Origin: Cordia subcordata
Taxonomy: Eukaryota; Streptophyta; Magnoliopsida; Boraginales; Cordiaceae
NCBI GenBank assembly: GCA_028554755.1
Contig: JAPTOF010000005.1
Span: 13,924,001-13,988,000, forward strand
Direction of reading: 5' to 3'
DNA: 64,000 nucleotides
Under the pieces are notes generated by a model that had not been told where the DNA came from, did no database searches, and saw only the letters and a list, made by a program, of their open reading frames with translations. The translations under genes were made by a program, and so were the position numbers. Positions 46,401 to 57,282 of the stretch are shown piece after piece. Position 1 is the stretch's first letter, and each line of letters opens with the position of its first letter.

Positions 46401-49400
46401 TTGCGAACCAGAAATCAAGGAGTGAGAATAAGCACGCTGTACTCGAGCATAAGCATCATCTAGAGTTGGCAAGGTAGAGCTAGATAGCAATTGAGAACGT
46501 ACAGCATCATATCAAGGATGAAGTCCGTGTAACCAGAAGATCAAGCACAAATTATCCCATTGTTGTGCTATCTCTGTAGGATTAGTACTAAGCGGAAAAA
46601 GGTCACGGAATTCAATCATGGAATTGTAAAACCGGCTGTAATAATCTGTCAATTCCATATCTGCCTGGGCTCGCAACATATCAGACACAACATCGAATGC
46701 TCGAGTAACTTGATGAGAATATCGTACTTTAGCAGAATTCCAGATAGATTTACAGGTTTGGCAATTCCGAAAGCATGTTTGAATGGAATCTTCCATGGAT
46801 TGCCAGAGCAAACTTACCAACTAGGCATCAACACGACACCAGGTACGAGAGTCGGCCGCAGATAAACCAGACGAGCAATCAGAGGATAGATGGTCTTCTA
46901 ATCCTTGCCCAAGAAACCAAATGTTGGCGACCACAGACCATGACGAGTAATTTTTGCCATTCAATTTGATTGTAGTAACAGTATAAGTACCAGAAAAGGA
47001 GGGGACAACAACTGATGAAGCAGCAGTAACTTGAGTGCTTGAGGACTCAACACGAGTCTCCGTTTTCTCAGTAGAAACAGATTCCATAATAACTAAGAAA
47101 CGAGATAAATGTGCAGCAACCTACACTATAACAATGGTACTCCCACAAGCTAAGCTAATAACGAAGAGACCAAAAGATAATTAATTCTGCATTTTTTTTT
47201 GTCTCAGTTTTTTTTTTTTTTTTTGAACTTAACAGATCTGTTGATCATAAATAAGCATGATCGAGCAAAAAACTTGTGAAACCAACCAGACAGCGGAGAT
47301 GGGCAGACCAACGCGAGCATTCTGGTCGGAGATAGTGGCCAGCCGGAGCTCCTGCGGCGGCGCGTGGCAGCGCGTGGAGGCGCGTGGAGGGTCTTCCGGC
47401 AACGGGAAAGTGATGTCCAAGGTCGCCTGAGCACAATAAAGCTCCTGGTGGGTTCAGATTTAAGGAAAAAAATGCTGGATGATAGCTAATCGGAGATGAC
47501 ATCTAGGGTTAGGGTTTTTATATAATTTTTCCGGCAGAATTGAGACAGAGCAGCGGCTGGTCGTGATGTTTTGTGGTGGGTTATATTATTTTAGGGTTAG
47601 GGTTGGCTCTGATACCATGTTAATAAGGAAAGATACATAAAGATAAAAGAATGGTTTAAAGGCTTCGTACCTTTTAAAGTACTAGCCTACTCTATTTATA
47701 ATATTATGAAAACCAACAAATATGATATCTCTTCCGATGTGGGAGAGAGACTTATTATAACAATATACTACCTAACTCATACTTAACAATGATAATGGCA
47801 TTGCTGAAAATGGTTATTGTTGTATTGGCTGTGTTAGTGCATGTACTAGTTAGTTATCACTTATGGTTCGTTATTGACAGCTCAGCAACATTTAGTTAGA
47901 AATAAGAAACTGTCTAGTTGTAATGTCTGGCTATAAATATCTGGCCATGTAAAATGATCGTTAGACAAGCAAAATAAGCTTCAACCTTAGCTTTTAGAGG
48001 ATAAATCCAAGAGAAATGAGTAAAATCATCCAAAAACAACAACGTAGTTAATAGTATTTGTAGTTCATACACTAAGAAAGGAGGGAAGGCCCCCAGACAT
48101 GAGACTGCACTAATTGAAAAGGAACAGTACTTCCTAGACTCAGAAATGGAAAAGTGCTGATTGTGTGCCTTTACCACAAAGCAATCCACACAATCATTAC
48201 TTGCATAGCTAGAATATACAGGAAGTAAATGAAACAAGGTAGTAATAATATGCTTGGAATGATGTCCAAGTCTGAGATGTCATAGTCTGTCAGTAGAATG
48301 TTGAGGGCAAGTGCAGTGGAGTGCTGAAATGGAGTTTGAAGTAGTTGAAGTATGGGCAGGGACCTGAAGGAAGTGGATATAATCCTCTCTCACAGCAGCG
48401 CTGGAACTTCACTGAATTAGTTTAATTGTCCAGAATTTGAATGCCCTCAGCATCAAAAACAATGGAACAATCACTGTCTTGGGTTAGTTGGCAGATAGAC
48501 ATTGGACAGAACAAGGGTAGAAGACAAAGTTTGTAGAATACCAGTATCAATACTACTATGATTGGCTTTTTTTCAAGAAAAAACACTTCTTTTCTTCAAA
48601 AAAGTATATTCTTTTTGCAATAACTATTTGGCTTGATTTTCAAAAAAGCTGAATCTCCGAAAAAAGCTCAAATTCAGCTTTTTTCAGAAGCTAGAATTTT
48701 TAGCTTCTCAAAAAAGCTCTTTTTCAAAAGTTGTTGAAAAAAACACTTTGAAGAAAAACCAATCCAAATGAGCCCAACTATGACAATGTCATGGCAAGAG
48801 TTGGGTTGGCCTGCAGCTGAGAAAGGTCATTGGTGACATGGCTGGTAGCCCCAGCCCTGAGTCCAGAAACCAAGCAGAAGAAGATGGAGTGACTGGAGCC
48901 ACTTGTGCAATATAAGCTTGCTTGGGCACAGGATCCTTCTTGTAGTTTGTTGTGCCCAGCCTGTACAAGCAGTCCATAGCTGAGTGATTGAATTTGCCAC
49001 AAATCTGGCATTGTAGAGGAGGAGGGTAGGAGACACAGTTCTGAGGGCTTGCAGAATTAGAAGCTGGTTGAAACGATGCATTATGACCTCCTCTATTGTT
49101 GTTCCTTTGATTTCTGTCTCTTCCCTATTATTGGAACCTCCTCTACCTCGGTTACTACCTCCCCTGTTAGAATAGGAGGTGTACAAAACAGTACGAGTAT
49201 CTGTGGTAGAAGATAGCCAGAGAAAGGCACTTGTTGAACCTTTGATGCAGTTCTTCTTGAATCAGAATGCAGTTGAGCTCTCTTAAGGTGATTTGAGTTG
49301 GTCTTACTCCAATAGAAGTTTTAAGAAAGTCATATGGAGGAGGAAGTCCTTTGAGAAATAAGAGGACAACAAGTTCCTCTCTAACTGGCTCAGATGAGGC

Positions 49401-52400
49401 AGCCAGCTGATCACAAAGAGCTTTGGTGTTATCCAAATAGGCCTGCATTTTTTATTGCCCTTTTTGAAGAGTAAACAGTTGCATTTTAAGCTGATATACA
49501 TGTGACCTGCTCAAAACACTAAACCTTTCCTCAAAAGGCAGTCCAGATGGCTGAAGCAATTGCAAGATGAATTCCTTGAGGCAGAACACCTAAAGTGATA
49601 GCAGCAAGGAGACAGGACTTCAAGTATTGGTCAGTTGTATGCCATGACTGATACCCAGGATTCACTTTATCTCCATTGGCAGCAGTGATTGTTCTGGCAG
49701 GACATGGAACTAAGCCAGTGACATGATCTAAAAGTTGAATAGAAGTGAATATAGTCTCAAGTTGAGCTTTTCACAACGTGTAGTTATTGTTTTCCAATTT
49801 CACTTGAATCATGGAGAATTGTTGTAGAAGCAGCTAGAGAGCCTGGAAGAAGAGCTTGGTCAGAAGGAAGTGCCAATGGTGATCTTTAGAGAAGAGTCAG
49901 CTGCGAAGGTGAGAAGTGAATTTTGCACTCAATTGGTTATCTTTGGGGCTAAATTTCCAGTAGAGATGGATTCGCAACTGGAAATTTAGGGCTGAATGAT
50001 CAAAAGTTAAGCTGGGAAGCAAGAAATCAGCTAAGAAAGCTTCAACAATGAAGAAAACCCTAGAAACCCTAGAAGACTTGAAAAAGTCGAAGAGACGTTA
50101 AAAGCAGGCAAGATTGAGATCGAAACTTTCAAACAGCAAGTGTAATAAAGTTTAGAAGAAGAAACAGGAAGATGAGCCGGAGATCAAAGCTCAGCTGCCT
50201 TTAAAGCTTCAGAGAGAAAAATAAATAAATAAATAAATAATAGAAAAAAATCACAGGCTCAAGATTTGACTCTTGATACCATGTGGAGAGAATTTAGAGA
50301 GCGAAAAATTCATTGTAGGCCAAAAAATGTAATTGTTATTGATTAGTTAGGAGTACATCAGGTAGGTGTATATATACACATGTTCCATGACTTCACTTAC
50401 AAGTATTCCACTATCTCGCTCCTAACAACCTACAGCTGGCACTTAAAACTGATTCAAAGCTTTATATAACTAATACGGGTCAACTTCCCTTAACAATTAA
50501 GTACATTAGACTTGCAAACCAGGAAGCAACAATTAATGGGCTGCCACCATTACAATTAACAGTTACTGCTGTGACCTCTTATTATCACTGACAAGACCAA
50601 AGGAAACGGCTCTAATGTATAAACAGGATAAGATTTTGTGAACAAGAAGAATTTGACTAGCATACAGTGTACTTGAAGTTACACATAAGATCTAATAGAA
50701 GAATGACAAACTTAATAAATAATTTCAGAAAGGAGCAAGATAATGTCTGGAATAGATATGCATTTAAGTCTCAACACAATAGAAGTTGAGTAATATTGCA
50801 TTAGATTCAGGTGTATACAACAGATAGTAATAAGATACTATTACCTTTCCAGTCAAGATTTCATACTGAAGCAATTCCTCCACAATTTTCTCAAGTACTT
50901 GCCGATTCTTTTGAAGCATAACTTTTGCCTTTTCATAAGCTAAATAATACATCTGCGTATGGGAACCAATATCATCGAGAAATCATAACTCGTCGAACAA
51001 CAATGCACTGCTCACTTTCATGTCATATTAATCTCATGTAAATAGAAAATCGCCCATAAAATCACAAGGTACACCAACAGTTGAAAAGCAATTCAGGCAT
51101 TTCACTGCTTTCTAGATGTTATGTTTTGGTATCACTATTTCAAGGTGGGGCTAGAAGACACTAATATTAAGGCATGGCCTAGGATGATGTATATGCAAGA
51201 AAATGAATGTATTAATTTGTAGTGCATCTTTAAAACAAAGATGGAAGATGCTGGAGGAAGTTTTCACCAAGAGAATCCCCTGTAAGAATTTAATAAGCTG
51301 CCTGGATATCATAAGCAATTTTTTGCATACATGTATCAAGTAAGAAACACAGGAAGCACCATCTGACAACTCATAAGCTACACATTCATCCATTGTAAAA
51401 GTTCAAATACCTTTTCAACTTTGGCAGCCATTTCATACTCATAGTTGTTTCCCATGCTCAAAGTACCCCTCTACACAAGTGAACGAGAGAATCATTGTCA
51501 CCATATTTGAATTGCGATGCTCAACAGATTTCTGAATATTTCAAAGCAAAGTTAAAAGCAATATGTTGATTAATGATATGGGACAAACCGAATGCAGTTA
51601 AAGCAAAAGCCCTCTGTAACCCAACTTGACACTCCATTTATACGTGTCCTGACTCTGTTGCTCTGCCTCCTCAGCCCCCACCCCTCTCTCTCATTGTTTT
51701 CTCTATGTCACTGCTAGGAGTCCCCTAGAAATGATGTGTTACTCTAAAGCATGCATGATCTTGTGAAAGGATTGTCTTCCGGATTGAATCAAAATTTTTT
51801 GAGGTTGAGGAGACAGAGCAATCTTGTGAAAGGATTGTCTTCCTGGTTGAATCCTAAGTACTTATTTGATCTGATGGAGACAGCAAGAGGATTTGTTAGA
51901 GAGATTTCTTTGGGAGGGGAAGAAATTTTGTAGGCATGCAACCTCCTTGCTTAAGCAGCTGCAAGGAAGAGGTATCTCCAGACAGGCAGACACGTAACAA
52001 AGGATAGAGGGATGTGGTTAGAGGCTTCGTCTGGAGAGCTTTTGGAGCATCAATCAAAACATTTGTGGAAGTGATTGACTCACACGCACAGCAAAACAAG
52101 GAAAGCACAACCAGTCCTACCTTCGGTCGCTTAATGGTCAAAGAAGGTCATTTGTGGAGGTCAAAAAATTACGGCAGGGGAAAAAGAAAAAGAAAAAAGA
52201 AAGAAAGCATGTAACTGTTTATGTTGTTAATGGGAAAAAGAGATCAAGGTGTCTATCTAGATGCAAGTCTTCACGGTTGTCGCTTTGAAATTAATAGGGC
52301 CTCCCATGGTTTTGCACAGGACGAAGATGATGGTTGTGAATCCCAACCATTTGATAGGGGCATGGAAGATGAACATTTGAATTTGGATAAGAATTTGTGG

Positions 52401-55400
52401 GCACATCATGGCAATCAGGTAGCAGAGACATATTCCATCTTGCAAGTTTGAACCAGGACAAAGTACAGAAGCAATCGGCCACTCCACTTAAAAGAGTGAA
52501 ATGGGCATTTCGCTCGCAAAGCAATGCCTCACTCAGTTTTGGGTCACAATCACTTTTCAGCATTGGGCTCAGACCAGCAGGGGCCAAAAGACTGTGTGGT
52601 AGGTCAACGGGTGTCTAATTGTAATAGCGGGACTAATTTAGACACGCACTACACAGACTTGTTTAAAGGATATGGAAACCATGTTACAAGCACAACAGCA
52701 CCGTACCACTACATGGACCATTTTGGATCAGAAAAGGTGCAGACAAATGAATCTGAAGATTGGCTAGTTTGTTTCACCAAAAGCAAGCCTTTGACAACTA
52801 AAAGAAGATTATCTTTCTACACAAGCTCATTTTCTTCACATTCTTTAATGCAAACATGGCAATACTTTCTTTTGGTAGAGGGATCTTTTCTCTATAGAAT
52901 TCTCCATATTCAAGCTTATATCACCTTCACTTGGCTCGGGACCAAGCTTCCCCTTGCTACCCCAAGGCTCAACTTGACAGGGCTGCTAAGGCAGATGTGG
53001 ATGAAGTCCCTGACTCAGTAAAGGAGCAGTGAAGCAGTGCTTAGAGTTAGTGACCAACTGTCAGGTTTCTAGAATGGTCAGTTATAACTACTTAAAACTG
53101 GCAATCTATTGTAAATATCTTCTTGTAATTAACTCAGTCTAATAAATACTTGAACAATTCTCATATATCATCTAACCAATCAACGCAAAATATCTTTTCC
53201 CTCTCAGCTGAGCTCTCCTTTCACATTCACAAAACAGTCCCAACCTTTTGTGATAATCTTCCAAAGGCCAACTCCGTCAGTAGTTCTCCTTATCATTCAA
53301 CATCCAAAGACTTTCTCTTTCAGCCAGAAACCTCCATAACCATTTGTCAAGAAAAGCTTTATTAAAAAGTTAAGAAGCATCTTGATTCCAAGGCCACCTT
53401 TGATAATAGGTTGTTTGACCACTCCCCACATCACAAGTGAGATGATATTTAAATTCACTTCCTGACCTTCCCCACAAGAATCATTTTTGAATATCCGCCA
53501 ACCTCTTTGCAAAGGGCTACTAAATGGGAAAGAGAGACATAAAGTAAACTCGAGGGTTAGAAAGTGTACTCCATGTTGGAAACTTGATATCATAAGCCAA
53601 ATGTAATACTCTCCATCAACTTTCCACTTAATCCTAGTGCATGCAACAATTACCTAAATTACTATCTTTCCACAACTTTGCCCAACAGACACTGCCACAC
53701 GGTATATTTAGTATTTCAATCACAAAACTAATATCCTAAACACCAGTGATCAAATTAACTAAATTCAGGATTATAATATCAAATCATAAAGAAGGAAAAG
53801 ATTTAACTACTAGATAAAATTCCAGCTGGATACCGCATTGCCATGATAATAAATTGTTGGACTGTCATCAGGACCCCACCCATACTGAATCACCATCCTG
53901 GTAGCTATCTGGTCAATTAATAAACTAGCCTTAGTCATTGATTACATAACTAGGTCCAATCATTCATGAAAAAGAACATTATATGCACCAAAAATTTAAA
54001 AGAATGAAGTAGATGTTGTACAACCTCCTGGGCCTGCTTTAGTTCAGATGCAGAAAGAACATTTTCTTCACCAAATGGAAGCAGCAGCTGTGCTGCAACA
54101 TGGGAGCCAAAGCAAAACACCAGCTTTTTCTCAAGATATGCTCTTGATTCAACATTCCCATTAACAATACCTTCATTTTTTGCCTTAGAGATTTTTGTAC
54201 ATCCGATTCCCTGCAAGCGCAAGGAGCAGATCTTTTAACAAATATGAAATTTCATAGTCTGATTCTGATGTATAAAGCCTGCCCTGTACAGAAGAGCACT
54301 AAGACCAAAGTTCAAGCATTTCTGTTCCAAGATATTGCAGTTTTACTGAGTTCAAGCATTTCTGTTCCAAGATATTGCAGTTTTACGGAGTTTGACTAAA
54401 ATGTGATAACCAAGATGATGCGGATGATGAAGAAGCATCATCATCACTCATTATATATCGTCTAATGGGCACCTGATGAATCCACAATACTAGATATATG
54501 GAATGGAAAAAAGTCACTGCCATCAAATTAAGGATGACATGGTTGAAATATTTTTATCACAAAAACAAATACGAGGAGTGAGATGTCCCTCATTTTATTC
54601 ATCTATGTTAGAGCGTTTATTAAGCAATAATCTAAAAGATGAACAAGTTTGTTCCACTAGCAATATTTTCAAATAGACACTACAACAATTCTGAAAGGTT
54701 CGCTGTGTCAAAAGAAGAATTCATTGATGCATATTACTGTTCTGAAGAGAACAGATACCTTTAACCAAAATGTTAGGCCATGATATTCAACTGGGGGAAG
54801 GGAAATATGAATCATTTCATACGGACACAAGTGATCTTATAACATCTCAAGGGGAAGACCTTCTAACATCAGCTGCAGGAATTTGTTTGACACAGATGCA
54901 ATCTAAGAAACCATTGGAATAAGTCCTTAGAATGACTTAGTATGTTCCCATTTTACTAAAGAGGCCACAAACTCACATTTTCAATGAGTAAGTGCCGGCT
55001 ATTTTCCAGCAGGGGTTAAATAGTGGTCTGTCTTCAAATGCAGGAAGGTTATACGTGCAGTTGGGACGAACCCCCTGTTTCCTGTGTCTGAGAGACATTT
55101 GTTTATTGGATAAGGAAAATTTATTGACAAAATGAAGAAATACAAGGATTCGTCAATTATTAGAAGGTTAAATAGGCCATATCACCAGAAACAAGAGGTG
55201 TAACATAACAAAAGATTGACGAATACAATTCAACTGTCAAAAGTTGAGCAATTTTCTTAAAGAAACAGACGCCTTTGACAGTGAACATAAGGCACCATCC
55301 TCTACTTCATATAATGGGGAAGATAGAAATAGATTAGGAGAAGTTCTAGCTTTTATTTCCATCTCTAAACAAAAATAACTGCAATGATGGTAAATAGCAC

Positions 55401-57246
55401 ATTGATGCATCTTCACATACACAGAGGCAATCAGAAAAAGAAGAAAATGTAAGTGACTACCTCCCATGACAAAGGCTCAAGCCAAAGATTATCAACAACG
55501 TCAAAGTTTGGGATAAGTAGGGCAAGGAGGCCACGGCCAGCAGCCCAGACAGCATGCGGAAACTTTGTTTCCCTGGTCCACTGCAAAGAAGAAAAGCAAT
55601 GTTAACCTATTTGGTGAATGAAATACATAAATGAACGTGCACCAGAATGGAAGTTAAGGAAAATAAAGATACAAACAAGAGAAAATGCTTCAAACATAAG
55701 AACCAAGGGTGGAACTAGCAGGGACCAGTGGGGCCCAGCCCTGCCAAGCTGCAAAAAGATATATATTAGGATATGTAAAATTTTTTTAAATTTTTCCATG
55801 GCCCCTCTTAAATCTTTTTCCTCTATTTTCTTTTGTCTGAAGTTCTTCTTGTACTGATTCTTTTAGTAGACATTTCTCTTCTATGTAGATGGTATTTCGA
55901 TGATCAATTTTTTATAATAAATATGTAATTTAGCAGATAAATTTCAGTAATGCTTAATTTATTAATTTTGCAGGTTAAGTATTTAATTAAAGGTTTTCTC
56001 TTACAAGTTAATTCTAAAAGAGTTCGAAGATTTTGGTTAATTTTTCTGTAGAGATTTTATTTAGGGAATTTCTTCATATGTAATTTTTTTTTTTTGGATT
56101 AGATAATTGCATTAAGGAGAGAATACTTTAATTTCATCGATTGAATCAATAAACTTTTCTTCACATAATCTCATATTATTTTGTTAAATAATAATTTTTA
56201 CACTTGTTTATGTTTAAATATCTAATATCATCAACCTTTGTTATTATAGATATTGCCAAATATGTATTGCTTCCCTCTCACGTTACAAGAAAGGAACACT
56301 AGTTATTCTACTTAACACTTTCGAAAGTGGTTTGCTTAACGCTATTTCGAAAGTGGTTTCCACTCAAATATGTAAATAGGTGTCAAGCCCCCAATGATAA
56401 TGCTGGTTCCGCCCCTGGAAAACCCATTATCTATGGTGGATATGACAAGCATAATATAGATCACTTCCTTTTTTTCTGCCAAAAATTAACGATACAGTAG
56501 GATATAATAGAACAAATAACTCGGGATATAAAACTCCAATTGTCACTAAAATGAAATGACTAAAACAAACTTATCTGTGTGAGGGGTGCTAGGTGCAAAA
56601 TGGAGTGTAACAATCAAGAACCAGTGTTCCCAGAGGCAATTGTTGTTGAAGTCAAATAGATAAGTACAATAACCCCATCTCTAAATAAGGTGGTCATTTA
56701 ATATGGTATCAGAGTCGAGGTCATGGGTTCAACTCTCGCCACCACCAATTCAAAAACATTAAAAGTGTCCACATGCAAGGCTCATAATCTCCACTTGCAT
56801 GTGATGGGACATGTTGAAACAAATGAATAAATATAATTGTTAGTAGTTATTAGTATTTGTTAGTAGTATTATTGTAATTCTCCCACATCTGAGAATTAAG
56901 AAACTTATTATTGTTACCCAATACTATAAATAAGGCTAAATACATAGTATGTACCAAGCCATTCTCTTAAAATCCTAATGTCTTGTCTCCTTCAACATGA
57001 TATATAGAGCTAGGTTAAGACATTAGGATTTCTTCCACCCTGTTGTAGTAATAGTGTTTGTCCCACATTAGGAAAACAGGTTACTATTTATTGTATTTTA
57101 CCCTATATAAAGGGCTCTTTACATTAGTTTAATGCAATACAATATATTATTGACCTTTATGTCTCTCCTTTTCTTTCAAATGGTATCTAGAGCCAGAGGG
57201 AGAGATTAGGTGTAAGTTTACATTCATTCAGGAAAAAAAAAAAAAG

Positions 57247-57282
<36 letters not shown>

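Larger units (their letters stand above)
42670..47788 (-). mobile_element. Nearly complete copia A with short LTRs
   Basis: LTRs of 171 bp (42670-42840 and 47618-47788) differ at three positions; target duplication ATGAT is perfect (42665-42669 and 47789-47793). On the minus strand, TGGTATCAGAGCC beside the right LTR is the primer-binding site for tRNA-Met, and GAGGGGGAG beside the left LTR is the polypurine tract. The interior contains the full copia gene order. The low LTR divergence means a recent insertion relative to the others. It inserted in the RNase H region of copia C, next to copia B. Confidence 0.95.

Noticed and set aside
47500..47606. TTTAGGGTTAGGG words resembling plant telomere repeat
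   Set aside because: Only about two units each, lying in the leader of copia A next to its primer-binding site; not an interstitial telomere array.
47789..47812. Continuation of copia C RNase H past the copia A insertion (reading AMPLS)
   Set aside because: The match is a few residues, and the same bases fit better as the start of an LTR-like fragment (TGATAATGG). Left undecided and not used to extend copia C.
52221..53021. Plus-strand frames of 76 and 165 codons in an FTSHI5 intron
   Set aside because: No recognisable domain, no good start context, and they are flanked by decayed LINE sequence.
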